Shown: positions 53,801 to 60,583 of the stretch, piece by piece
Numbering within the stretch: the first letter of the stretch is position 1
Layout: the number at the start of each line of letters is the position of its first letter
DNA from: Heliocidaris erythrogramma
Lineage: Eukaryota; Echinodermata; Echinoidea; Camarodonta; Echinometridae
Reading direction: 5' to 3'
DNA: 64,000 nucleotides
Assembly (NCBI GenBank): GCA_025617745.1
Contig: CM046868.1
Span: forward strand, 20,092,615-20,156,614
The notes under the pieces: model-generated
What the model was told of the DNA's origin: nothing
Database searches by the model: none
Seen by the model: the letters and a program-made list of their open reading frames with translations, nothing else
Position numbers and translations under genes: made by a program

Positions 53801-56800
53801 TGCTGGTTAACAGTTTGTTATTGATACTGACGGCATTATGGATTAATCTTGGCATCACATTGTATTTTTTTCAATTTACATGGTTTACAGGACACAGAAG
53901 TATAGTCATATTTCAAATTATGAATACCAATAGTTTCTTTCCAGATATATGTACTGTATCATGAGATGTCATTTGAAATGCATTCCTGCCATATCTGTAA
54001 AGCTAATCAAATTCACAATTTGTTATGATAAATTGTGTTAATCTTGTAAAACAGCAGTAAGCTCCTTTATTTATAATCTGACATAGATCACAAGCACTGA
54101 ATAATTGCATTTCCAAGACACTGAATCCCAAGACAAACAAGCTGATATCAATACCATTATTGACAAGATACATGTATATTAAAGATGAAGTTGAGTTACG
54201 GTCATTGTACTTGGGATTTATTGGGAAAGGTTGATCAGAATTGGTGTATACTGTGAGGTTTGAGAATCGTCAAAATGATAAGAAATTGATACAAGTTTGC
54301 TGAAAAGCATGTGTACTCAACACAGAAATGGGTATCTGGGACTGTACACACATATCACTTGCATGTTCAGCCCGAACATGTCAACTATTTCTCATCATAT
54401 TTCGAATATGAGGGCATTTGAAGAGCAACCCTATTCAGGGGACATTTCTACTATGGTATTCTTCCAAACCGACATATCAGGAATGGGAAAGTTCACAAAT
54501 TATTTGTCACCTTTCCCAGAACTCAACTTTCTCATTTAAGATTGGCTTTCCCCCTGTGCCTGGTGTTAAGAATGAAAAATTGTAGAACCTTGATAGTTGA
54601 TAGAAATGAAAATCTTTGCTTTGAAGCCTTGCAAACAGGATAACAACTATTTCTGGAGATACATGTAGGCCTCCACCCTACATGTAAGCCTCGACCCAAC
54701 ATGTAAGCTACATCTAAAGGTCGGGGTGATCAGACCATTTTAATTTTTAAAAACTCTGACTGGTAAGCAGTCCTCTGAAACCCCCACGCTACTCCCAGAT
54801 AATGAGTCTGACAATTAGGATGTAGAAATAGGTGATGAATGCATCTACATCTATGTCCCTACAGACAGCCTCCAACATCTCTTGAATATTTCCTTCCATA
54901 CCAGGAGGAAGATTTATGAATCACTTGATGTGTACGTGTAGGCAGTACTTCAAATTAACACTGTTTGAATTATTCAGAGACTGACAGTGTAAACATAGAA
55001 ATACCAGAAGTTTTTCCAGGAAATTAAAGAAAACTAACTTAGATGTGGTGATTCAACAAAGATGGGATAGAATTGAAAGGGAAGGGAAATGGCTGGAAAA
55101 TGACCCTACAAACTATGAACCATAAGTCATCGGTCATCTCATACCCCCTGTTCAGACTGCCTAAATTCATTGTATGGCTATATGACTTTACGAGAATCGT
55201 TAGCTATAGGACAAGTATAGGATTAAATTTTCATAGTCTTGAACATCGTATAAAGAAACATCATGTAGCGAAATGCATGTTTGAGCATTGCTTCCAATGA
55301 AAACTTGATAGAGAATCAGCAGCCTCTTTTAGTCTGAACATTGTATTGTACGAGAATCGTATAATTGGGTGGGGCTTTATCGTGTGTGCGCACTGATGTG
55401 ACCAATCGGCTGTAACATCATAGGCTCCATCGCTGTCCTTGACGTAGCCTGATGCAAAACATATGGTGTCAGCAGGCTTCCCCCAAAACCTGTTTATTTA
55501 TACAATGTTGTAGTCTGTTCACTCATTTCGCTAATTATGATTCTTTATACAACGTTTCTTTATACGAGTCTCCTATAACTTTCCTCTAGTCTGAACAGAC
55601 CAATAGTGTTGGGAGACAAGATGAACTACACCATTATTTCGCAGTATTGCTAGGTCCATCAATTATTAATTCAACGTTTCTGGGTGAGGGAATTGGATGA
55701 CCATGTTGTCAACTGCACTAGTAACTTTGGTAAAGATGACTAATTCTTAAGTAAACTCAGATAGAACCTTGTGCAGGAAGCACTTGAGGTCTTTGACCTG
55801 ATGGTTATGAAAACGTTATCTTGGAAATAAAGCATAGAAGGAACAAACAGAAATAGCAGGAATGACTTCATGTATTTATATTTATACTGTAGATAGGGTT
55901 GGTTGCTTGGAAAGGGGTTACTTCTTTGGCATTTGCAACACGATGATGCTTGTAGGTACTTTGCACGATGCTCATGTTTGGTTTGGGTTTGAGGATTGGA
56001 TAGGAATTATGAGGTCGAAGCAAAGGAAATGGGTCTGGGGGTAGATGATGGAAAATGGGTATTACATGGCTCAAGGAATAACCCTATTATGAAGACAATG
56101 GGTGATGATGATTGAGACAATGATAATGAACAACATGATGACTGTAATGATGAGGATGAAGAATAAAGACAAATGATAAGAATGATGTTGAAATCACTTT
56201 CAACATCATTCAGGGGTGATTTTTACTTTCATGATGGTGATGATGATGATAATGTTGACTGGAAGCAATCAATATTAAGCAAAGTATAAGTGACTCCTTT
56301 ACTCCTTGTTTCTTGACCTTTTTTTTTTTTTAATGAGGAGGGGTTCTATGTATTTAATATTTGATATTTGTCCGTGTATGTAAACTACGTCACAAATTTT
56401 CTTAATGTAATGTCAGTTGTACATGCTCTACAGATCCTCAAGACAAGATGAATTGCATTGTATGCTTTTTGTCTAGATATCCTCATCAACTGCCATATTT
56501 CATGAAGATGAATTGTTGGGGTCATATCTTCAAGTGGAATGCAATAACAGACCTATTCATTTTTTTAATGTAGATCTGGTGTTCTTGAAAATTGTTATCA
56601 CTAATAAAAAGACTGATGCTGTAATTTACAGGTAGGTTTAAAAGTAATGAGGAATTCCTGCCTAGATGTGTGCAGCATTTAATACCTCCCATGTTGATGC
56701 TCTGTTGATCTCTCTTTCTTCCCTTCCTTCTGCAGAACCACCAACATTGAGACGTAACTTTAAAGGCAAGGTGGAGAAGGGCCTTGGCTTTGAGCACAAG

Positions 56801-59800
56801 ATACCATGCCCAGTGCGAGCTGACCCCAGACCTTATACAAGGTGGTTGAAGAACGGTACAGACCTCTCAACCATTCACCCCAGTGTCGATGATAACCTCT
56901 CGTTCACCAAGACGGCCATCGTCTTCAAAGAACTCAGAATGTCTGATGCAGGCTTGTACACGTGTGTGGCATCTAACTCCTTTGGTCAACCCATTCGCGT
57001 CAACTTTACTCTTACAGTTGTCGGTAGGTGGATGAATTTTCTGTTTTTTCCCCTTCCTATTTCTTGCGCAGGTATTTGGTTGTTGTTTTTAACTCATTGG
57101 AATAAATGGCTTCAGACTCTCTCAGTTGAATGGTATATGTTTGTATGTGTAATATTATTCATCTGTCCCTTGATAGGGATGTATTTCCAAGCTCATTAAA
57201 AATTGCAAGAGTAATTCCTGTTTTTAAAGGTGGTAATAAAGCATTAGTGACGAATTATAGGCCAATATCCATATTTTCAGTTTTCAGTAAAATATTTGGA
57301 ATTTTGCTATATAAACTTTTTTGCTATATAAATTTCTTTTATATCTAAATATAACATTATACAGTAAGCAATTGGTTTTAGACAGGGATACAGTACTGTT
57401 CATGCTTTGATTGATTTACAGAAAATATTGCTATAGCTTTTCAAGATAAAAACATAACAGTAGGGATATTTTGTTCGATTGTATTAATCATATTTTAGTA
57501 GACAAGTTATCTTCGTATGGAATCAGATGAACAGTATTAAAATGGATAATTACTTATTTAAGCAACTAAAAACAGTATGTATTAATAAAATTTATTCACA
57601 CTCTGAGGAAATTACAGTAGGAGTTCCTCAAGGGTCTATTTAGAGCCTATGTTTTTTTATTACATATTAACAACCTTCAATATGGCAGTGATATTTTATT
57701 TGCCACATTATTTGCTGATGAAGTTTAGTTTTATCTGGGAAGGATCCCATCCACTTAAATGATACTTTAAATGGTGATATGAATAAAATAAAGCAATGAT
57801 TTCTAGCTAATAGACGTCAAATAAATGTTAATAAGACTTCTTCAATGATTTTCAAACTTAAGAATAAGAAAGTCAAAGACAATACAATAAAATTGTACGT
57901 TAATGATGCTGAAATTAATATAAAGGTGCGTTTACTAAATTTTTCGATGTAATCATCGAAAATCTGAGTTGGACAAATAACATCACAAATAACATCACAA
58001 ATAAGATTTCTAAGTTTATTGGAATTCTGAACAGACTGAAAAGTGATCTACGCGCATTCTTGTCAAATTATATAATACTATGATGATATTACCACACCTA
58101 AGCTATTGCAATATTATATGGGGCAACTGTGCAATTTAACTTTTTCGTTTACAAAGACGGGCACTAAGAGTAACTAATTTGTCATACTTTTACTGTTACA
58201 GCTTCTCAAGAACAGTTGTAAGTTATAATGGACCAACTGGGTGGAATAATATGCCATCAGTATTTAAACAGTGTCTTGTTATTTATTACCCGAAAGCACC
58301 AAGCCATTCCTCAAAGCTAGATTACCAGGGTGATGGATGAACAGAGCAGAATTTCATAGAACCTTCAAAATACTGCGTGGTCCTTCTTTCAATGCCTTAT
58401 AAAATACTCATGATTTATTGCTAGTATTTTCCCCACCCTGTGTGTTACTTAAAAATACCAAGTTCATGAGGATTAAATTTCATGGAATGTCACAATTAAT
58501 GGTAATTTTCAACAACAGTGTTTTTGCGGGTATCATGTTTGACATCTTAGTTTGCTGAAATAGTTGATAGTTTATCATTGTCAGATAATGTTTTATTGCT
58601 ATACATTAGAGACCAAACTTCCAATGCCCTCAGAGAACCTTTAGGGTTGTCTGAAAATAGCCATGAGAGGGCAGCATTATTCAAAGTGTACCAGTGTGTG
58701 GATGAGTGTGGATAAGATTTGTTTGCAACATTATTACAATAGAAAAAGAAAAAATTCTATTTCAAGGAATTGGTGGAACATCAAATAAGGATTTTCATTA
58801 GGATTTTCCTGTATATTATCAACAACTACTGTTTAGAAGTCAAGTTACCTGCACATATATTGGTGATACAGAAGGGTATAAGAAAATTTATGGCCCTGTA
58901 ATTTAACTGGAAGCTTGAAGGAAATAAGGTGCACACTTTCTGATATTTTTTCATGATTTTTTCCCCCATCGTCCTTTTCTCTTTTTAAGTAATATGTTTG
59001 AGAGTAGGTCCATGCACCGAAACCGTCTTTTTATTATATCCTCCATCCTCTCTATCCTCAGCATAAATTCCTGTATTTCTTTTGAAGACAGCTTAAATTA
59101 TCCAAGATCACATCTAACTGTGACATTTTTGTACCTCTTTCTTAAACCTCAGACACCCATGCAGACCCATACCAAGAGTCCAGTTTCCTCGAGTCCTTCT
59201 CCTCGGACATTGACAATGGCAACTACAATGAGACTGAAGAGGAAGAGACGCACATTCCAATGTTTACCGACATTGAACGCATGGAGCCAGAGAAGCCCCT
59301 GCCCAGTAATACCAAGGTTAGGCTTGAGTGTGGAGCCAGAGGAACACCTACACCAAACATTACCTGGGTTAAGGATGGTTTGAAGAATTGGAAGACCAAA
59401 GTCATTAGACCCACAAGGGTAAGTGTGACAGGGTTGTTCAACTCCTTGAACTAGACAGTGTTTTGTATGCTTTGAACATGACCTGTGCAAGTTATCAGTG
59501 TTATTACAGACTCAAACAGAGGCATGATTACCCTGTTTGACATCTAGAAAGGCTCCCACCATATAACAACTGTCTAATGAGGAGATTGCAGACCCTGGAG
59601 AGCAGAGAGTGACGGGTGTAATTAACTCTTCACATTGTACTCAAGATCTTTGAGTGATGATATGCTGATTTGCTTTTGAACAAAATATGCCTTCTTTCTC
59701 ATCAATTGTTCTACATACATGTAATTTTGAAAACCCTCGCTGACTCTCTTTCCCCTCTTTCTCTTTGTTCCATCAGGTTGAAGAGAAGGGTTTTGTATTG

Positions 59801-60583
59801 ATCATCCGTAAATCAATCATTACTGACTCTGGCAAGTACACCTGCCTGGTAAGCAACCAGTATGGTGCCATCCAACACACTTATGATGTCAAGATCAGAG
59901 GTTTGTATATCATTCTCTTCTCTCTAATCTATCAGTCATATTGATTTAGGGAAGGACATTAAGACATTCTTGTCTGTAGGAGGCATTTCCTGTTGACTCC
60001 ATTCAGGATTAATAGAGCAGCATTCATGTCACACCAAATCACTTACCAATATTCTTTATAGACCATGAAATTATTGATTCTCGTGATATATGATGCAGTT
60101 GTCAAACACATTATTGATGTAGGATGCATAGTTAATTTCTTGATTCCTGACATACTTGAAAATATAATAGAAGAATATATCCCCCTCAATGTCATAACTT
60201 TGAAATTACACCTACAATGTGAATTGCAGTTGGCCAAACATAGTAGATTTATTTAATGGTTGATATGATAGAGGAAGTATTAAACATTCATGATTGTCAA
60301 TGAGAAGGATTTTTATGACAAAACTTCTCTGTAACTTAGATTGTCTGAGAATGAAGCAAAATGCATGAATCAAATCAATCTGTGTCTTGTAACAGAACGT
60401 CTGCCCGTGAAACCCATCATGTCACCCATGAAGAATGTGACCGCCACGGTCGGTTCCAACACCTCCTTCGTGTGTCGGGTTGTGAGTGACCTCACACCGC
60501 ATTTTGCATGGATGCGTTTCAACGGCACCAACAATACCAGACAACGTCTCTCGGACATTGATGACCATATCAGTATCTTGCAG
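14575..60583 (+). CDS. FGFR: Fibroblast growth factor receptor, N-terminal part (7 exons, 3' incomplete)
   Basis: Single-pass receptor tyrosine kinase that binds FGF with heparan sulphate at the cell surface. Seven exons join without frame conflict: 14575-14731, 28711-28842, 36479-36643, 56736-57023, 59153-59418, 59777-59900, 60396-60583. Each junction has an AG acceptor and GT donor. The first four internal junctions are phase 1, then phase 0, then phase 1, and the last donor is phase 0. Product order over 440 residues: signal peptide (1-45), FN3 (about 54-148), Ig1 (C176, W188, C228), linker with acid box EEEE (276-279), Ig2 (C307, W319, C359) and the first half of Ig3 (C404, W416). The Ig2/Ig3 hinge reads ERLPVKPIM, matching the ERSPHRPIL-type hinge of known FGFRs, and SDLTPHFAW matches the SDxxPHxxW of FGFR Ig3. 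The rest of Ig3, the membrane segment and kinase are outside the window. Family assignment is very secure; which paralogue is unknown. Confidence 0.96.
15695..15768 (+). repeat. CCAG/CCAA tetranucleotide repeat
   Basis: Runs of CCAA, CCAG and CAGT units, drifting at the right end into GGCCTGGCCAG. Confidence 0.8.
19299..19369 (+). repeat. CT-rich pyrimidine tract
   Basis: Impure CT/CTTT microsatellite. The purine strand is open in frame but low complexity. Confidence 0.75.
20446..21006. mobile_element. Long inverted-repeat (foldback) element
   Basis: Two arms of about 200-230 bp are reverse complements with moderate divergence. Left-arm GTTAATAACTCAAAACTT (about 20472) pairs with AAGTTTTGAGTTATTAAC (about 20964). 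GGAATAAGTTTTGTGAAATT pairs with the complement near 20892. CACTTTTTGAAAAATTGA pairs with TCAATTTTTCAAAAAGTG near 20831. The spacer is roughly 95 bp (about 20674-20768) and codes for nothing. This is a non-autonomous foldback or MITE-like element, transcribed as part of FGFR intron 1, where it could fold into a long RNA hairpin. Confidence 0.8.
21927..22002. repeat. Short hairpin repeat, copy B
   Basis: Left arm CTGCGAGAGCGAAAAGGATG and right arm AGTTAATGCCCTTCTGGCTG are diverged complements. It belongs to the same small family as 12231-12304 and 45374-45446. Confidence 0.55.
22352..22390 (+). repeat. AG-rich microsatellite
   Basis: Impure (GA)n tract. Confidence 0.8.
22535..22789. mobile_element. 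MITE with ~65 bp inverted repeats (GGGGC...TATTCTGAAAACTATG)
   Basis: The left end carries GGGGCCATATTCTGAAAACT and the right end the complement of GGGGCGGTATTCTGAAAACT. The arms stay complementary through GTTAATTGTCATAACAAAT at the inner end, giving about 65 bp per arm around a roughly 115 bp centre. No coding capacity. No certain target duplication is visible, so the superfamily is left open. Confidence 0.8.
22981..23001 (+). repeat. C11-A9 tract
   Basis: Eleven C directly followed by nine A. The opposite strand gives a meaningless Phe/Gly-rich frame. Confidence 0.85.
23106..23125 (+). repeat. A20 homopolymer
   Basis: Uninterrupted A run of about 20; no retroelement is recognisable just upstream of it. 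Confidence 0.8.
24130..24300 (+). repeat. Direct tandem duplication, ~86 bp unit
   Basis: ACAATGTATTTGTGTCTGAC and the following TAGACTT ... TTTATTATTTAGGC ... TTGTTTGGCATCA stretch appears twice in a row. The second copy has a small insertion. Local duplication within intron 1. Confidence 0.85.
25186..25199 (+). repeat. C14 homopolymer
   Basis: Fourteen C. A GA/G-rich purine tract follows at about 25249-25284. Confidence 0.85.
26877..26898. repeat. (ACATGT)n palindromic hexamer repeat
   Basis: Three overlapping TACATGTA palindromes in a row. The same word recurs singly throughout the window. Confidence 0.8.
28711..28842 (+). CDS. FGFR: FGFR exon: FN3 domain, first half
   Basis: Residues 53-96 of the model. 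The exon carries the A-B-C strand signature of a fibronectin type III domain: P58-x-N60-L61, hydrophobic alternation to V72-L73-T74-W75, the K77-P78 turn, and D84-G85-Y86-I87-V88-x-Y90. The acceptor is TTTTTTTCACTGAACAG|T and the donor CAAG|GTATGT. It enters and leaves in phase 1, so it joins both neighbours in frame. Identification as FN3 is from the W/Y pattern. On its own it would be half a domain; the second half is supplied by the exon at 36479. Confidence 0.9.
29747..29905 (+). repeat. DIRS left inverted terminal repeat
   Basis: About 150 bp, from GATGTATCTACCTATTTGCT inward, is nearly identical to the reverse complement of 35770-35931. The repeats share the GC-rich block CGCGCAGCCCCTGCCTGCGC. 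The outermost tens of bases differ from those of the right end, as expected for DIRS. Confidence 0.93.
31001..32480 (+). pseudogene. DIRS gag-like region (broken)
   Basis: First coding region of the element, probably the nucleic-acid-binding capsid-like protein. The longest open stretch runs 31001-31807 with no clear ATG at its beginning. It continues with changed frame and stops; one downstream piece at 32112-32294 ends in TAG and reading can be resumed immediately after it. The composition is Pro/Ser-rich with a basic start (KKKK near residue 11). A short palindromic minisatellite at 31228-31300 is embedded. No zinc knuckle is visible. Assignment rests on position in the element. Confidence 0.6.
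31228..31300 (+). repeat. Palindromic minisatellite inside the gag-like region
   Basis: Units of 20-21 bp, GGTTCGGATACCGGATATCC with small variants, about three copies. The units encode repeated PDIRFGY. GGATATCC and GGTATCC make it self-complementary. Confidence 0.8.
32681..33130 (+). repeat. 222 bp tandem duplication at the start of the RT
   Basis: Copy 1 starts at 32681 and copy 2 at 32902; both begin ATATCGCCCC-CTTTCTAGAG and run to the CTTCCGGCGATCA stretch. Copy 2 has an extra C near its start, a 5 bp TTATC insertion and a few substitutions. It duplicates the N-terminal RT segment (KGAIERV ... NTFIPRELF) and throws the reading frame. Confidence 0.93.
32690..33951 (+). pseudogene. DIRS reverse transcriptase (broken)
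   Basis: Recognisable RT: DLKDAYFHIPIHP (metal-binding Asp motif A) near 33158, FKALPCGPKPAPQVFT (motif B) near 33245, and CMDDW (motif C catalytic Asp pair) at 33349-33363. The typical FLGAEID and downstream thumb-like segment lie in the frame at 33466. Lesions are the N-terminal duplication with frameshifts, one in-frame TGA at 33436-33438 and a further frame change before the RNase H piece. It would have copied element RNA into DNA. Confidence 0.9.
33880..34360 (+). pseudogene. DIRS RNase H region (broken)
   Basis: Contains LTDNTTVAAYINRQGG (from about 33945), the typical DIRS/Ngaro RNase H core, followed by HRVIPIASYVPGRDN and LSRG, and then the IDLFATALNHRLPRYCPR-type tail in another frame. 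Frame changes occur near 33945 and 34200. It would have degraded the RNA strand of the hybrid. Confidence 0.8.
34390..35568 (+). pseudogene. DIRS tyrosine recombinase (two compensating frameshifts)
   Basis: This enzyme integrates the circular DNA product. The N-terminal SAM-like core-binding part (ASQFIVQSRRDSTRAVYNSR) is in the frame of 34270-34749. About 130 bp (34740-34875) is shifted to another frame (STNRGYRSAIAPVH), then the original frame resumes to TAG at 35566-35568. Catalytic positions are all present: Arg in GQRRST at 35029-35034, His and Arg of HDTR at 35374-35385, and Tyr of SFYLKD at 35482-35484. Only the two shifts prevent a continuous product, so decay is modest. Confidence 0.92.
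35616..35710 (+). repeat. DIRS internal complementary region (circle junction)
   Basis: 35616-35654 is the exact reverse complement of 29747-29785 (left end). 35655-35710 is the reverse complement of 35897-35952 (right end) with one mismatch. The two halves abut, recreating the joined ends of the circular intermediate. This fixes the element's boundaries. Confidence 0.95.
35770..35952 (+). repeat. DIRS right inverted terminal repeat
   Basis: Reverse complement of the left repeat, from CGGAAGAGGAAGAGT through the GC-rich block to GTAGATACATAGATTTATCT. It extends past the shared part into a unique right-end tail that is copied in the internal complementary region. Confidence 0.93.
35965..36440 (+). 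repeat. Diverged ~120 bp tandem array with AGGTCA half-sites
   Basis: Three to four diverged units share the order ATCACCATAG...GAC..CTGATTAGA ... AGGTCAAAGGTC ... AGAGGTCAA ... TCAAGAACCATTTGA.CCAT. It sits between the DIRS right end and the second FN3 exon and runs almost to that exon's polypyrimidine tract. The second unit holds four direct AGGTCA-like half-sites at 36171-36199. Confidence 0.75.
36479..36643 (+). CDS. FGFR: FGFR exon: FN3 domain, second half
   Basis: Residues 97-151. It shows the E-F-G strand pattern of FN3: VTEVEVTNLYANHTYQFQVQ (110-129), in which L118 and the tyrosine corner Y124 are the family hallmarks, then G138-A-S and a GTPPG tail. The acceptor is GATGCTTCAG|GA and the donor CCAG|GTATGT, phase 1 on both sides. 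It joins QG of the previous exon to NGCETQYI without a gap. C91 (previous exon) and C100 could pair across the C-C' loop. Sequons at N109 and N121 suit an extracellular domain. The two exons complete a ~95-residue FN3. Confidence 0.93.
36757..37268. mobile_element. Pogo/Tc1-like non-autonomous element with TA flanks
   Basis: The ends are TA-CAGGGGAAACTTCATATAAC and the complement of TA-CAGGGGAAACTCGACATAAC, an inverted pair flanked by TA as in mariner/pogo-type transposition. Sub-terminal repeats of CTCGTTATAGCCGTTACC lie near the right end, with TTATAGCCGTTATC also near the left end. It has no transposase, so it would have moved using one supplied elsewhere. Confidence 0.8.
37656..37673 (+). 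repeat. C18 homopolymer
   Basis: Eighteen C preceded by TCTCT. Confidence 0.85.
40794..40817 (+). repeat. (CCTG)6 tetranucleotide repeat
   Basis: Six perfect GCCT/CCTG units. Confidence 0.9.
45041..45055 (+). repeat. C15 homopolymer
   Basis: Fifteen C followed by TCCTCCC. Confidence 0.85.
45374..45446. repeat. Short hairpin repeat, copy C
   Basis: GAGCTAGAAGGGCATTAACT on the left pairs with AGTTAACACCCTTCTGCCTC on the right around a ~22 bp loop. This is the best preserved of the three copies seen. Confidence 0.65.
46818..46905 (+). repeat. GA-rich tract and a 21 bp direct repeat
   Basis: An impure (GA)n tract is followed by two adjacent copies of CTATTTACCTGTACCCGCTT-A (46864-46884 and 46885-46905) that differ at one base. 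Confidence 0.85.
50791..50876 (+). repeat. (CT)n microsatellite, ~86 bp
   Basis: Nearly pure CT repeat with two interruptions in the first 25 bases. The Arg-Glu and Ser-Leu frames across it are artefacts. Confidence 0.95.
52221..52237 (+). repeat. C17 homopolymer
   Basis: Seventeen C between CCTCCT and AAATAGG. Confidence 0.85.
54660..54716 (+). repeat. ~19 bp tandem repeat, ACATGTARGCCTCSACCC unit
   Basis: Three consecutive diverged units beginning ACATGTAGG or ACATGTAAG. The unit includes the ACATGTA word common in the window. Confidence 0.75.
55148..55598. mobile_element. Foldback element with CTGTTCAGACT ends
   Basis: CTGTTCAGACT at 55148-55158 is the exact complement of AGTCTGAACAG at 55588-55598. 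Inside, CGTATAAAGAAAC and GCGAAATG (about 55250-55276) have inverted counterparts near 55525-55560. It is about 450 bp and non-coding. An interior AGTCTGAACA word at about 55329 suggests a nested or rearranged structure. Confidence 0.6.
56090..56255 (+). repeat. ATG/GAT-rich tract with a perfect 14 bp stem-loop
   Basis: Impure GAT repeats flank a perfect inverted repeat at 56180-56211 (GAATGATGTTGAAA, 4 bp loop, TTTCAACATCATTC). Confidence 0.75.
56736..57023 (+). CDS. FGFR: FGFR exon: Ig1 domain
   Basis: Residues 152-247, one complete Ig I-set domain in a single exon. The paired cysteines are C176 (HKIPCPV) and C228 (DAGLYTCVAS), the core Trp is W188 (YTRWLKNG), and the DxGxYxC motif starts at D222. 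It ends VNFTLTVV. The acceptor is CCTTCTGCAG|AA and the donor GTCG|GTAGGT, phase 1 on both sides. In FGFRs the Ig1 domain is autoinhibitory rather than ligand-binding, and here it follows the FN3 exons directly. A sequon is at N191. Confidence 0.95.
57024..59152 (+). other. FGFR intron 4 (~2.1 kb)
   Basis: Between Ig1 and the acid-box exon. Over half of it is the dead LINE at 57160-58330; the rest is AT-rich with nothing recognised. Confidence 0.85.
57160..58330 (+). pseudogene. Non-LTR retrotransposon (LINE) reverse transcriptase fragment
   Basis: The reading DVFPSSLKIARVIPVFKGG and then NYRPISIF (57180-57290) is the classic N-terminal finger region of Jockey/CR1-type LINE RT. Downstream in shifted frames come VPQGS-like and FADE (57708-57725, where active copies have FADD), LPHLSYCNIIWG (about 58090), and an LQRRALR tail. 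Many stops and frame changes break it. No 5' part, endonuclease or tail repeat is visible, so it is a 5'-truncated, inactive insert in the sense orientation. The exact clade is not assigned. Confidence 0.85.
59153..59418 (+). CDS. FGFR: FGFR exon: acid-box linker and first half of Ig2
   Basis: Residues 248-336. An acidic Ser-rich linker contains a short acid box, E276-E279, with more Asp/Glu on either side. The first half of Ig2 follows, with C307 (RLECGARGTP) and W319 (ITWVKDG). The basic stretch K325-R336 (KNWKTKVIRPTR) lies where vertebrate FGFRs bind heparan sulphate, in or near the Ig2 positive patch. The acceptor is AACCTCAG|AC and the donor AAGG|GTAAGT. It leaves in phase 0, at the same place in Ig2 where vertebrate FGFR genes are split. 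A sequon is at N316. Confidence 0.95.
59419..59776 (+). other. FGFR intron 5 (358 bp)
   Basis: Short phase-0 intron splitting Ig2, with a GT start and a CTCTTTGTTCCATCAG acceptor. No repeats noted. Confidence 0.9.
59777..59900 (+). CDS. FGFR: FGFR exon: second half of Ig2
   Basis: Residues 337-377. It supplies the back half of the ligand-binding Ig2: GFVLIIRKSIITDSGKYTCL with D353-x-G355-x-Y357-x-C359, then SNQYGAIQHTYDV, which corresponds to the ENEYGSINHTYHLDV stretch of vertebrate FGFRs. The exon is 124 bp, phase 0 in and phase 1 out, with donor AGAG|GTTTGT. The match in length and content to the equivalent vertebrate exon is one of the strongest reasons for calling this gene an FGFR. Confidence 0.97.
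59901..60395 (+). other. FGFR intron 6 (495 bp)
   Basis: Phase-1 intron between Ig2 and Ig3. AT-rich; nothing else recognised. Confidence 0.9.
60396..60583 (+). CDS. FGFR: FGFR exon: first half of Ig3 (IIIa type)
   Basis: Residues 378-440, the constant first half of Ig3. It begins with the hinge ERLPVKPIM, carries C404 (SFVCRVVSD), and W416 in PHFAWMRFNG, and ends HISILQ. This is the counterpart of vertebrate exon IIIa, which is spliced to alternative IIIb or IIIc exons that set FGF specificity. It leaves in phase 0 at CAG|GTAAGC. Sequons are N391, N399, N420 and N423. The partner exon with the second Ig3 cysteine is not in the remaining 3.4 kb, so alternative splicing cannot be judged here. 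Confidence 0.96.

Larger units (their letters stand above)
36644..56735 (+). other. FGFR intron 3 (~20.1 kb)
   Basis: The largest intron, between the FN3 and Ig1 exons. I looked for further phase-1 domain exons (Ig or FN3 patterns) on the + strand and saw none. Contents are a pogo-like non-autonomous element at its start, microsatellites, one small hairpin repeat and a foldback element near 55.1-55.6 kb. Remaining stretches, including 37.7-40.7, 40.9-45.0, 47-50.7 and 52.3-54.6 kb, are AT-rich with only short random frames. Confidence 0.8.

Noticed and set aside
56180..56211. Stem-loops here and at 62858-62887 considered as microRNA precursors
   Set aside because: Stems of 13-14 bp with 4 bp loops are too short for Drosha/Dicer substrates.
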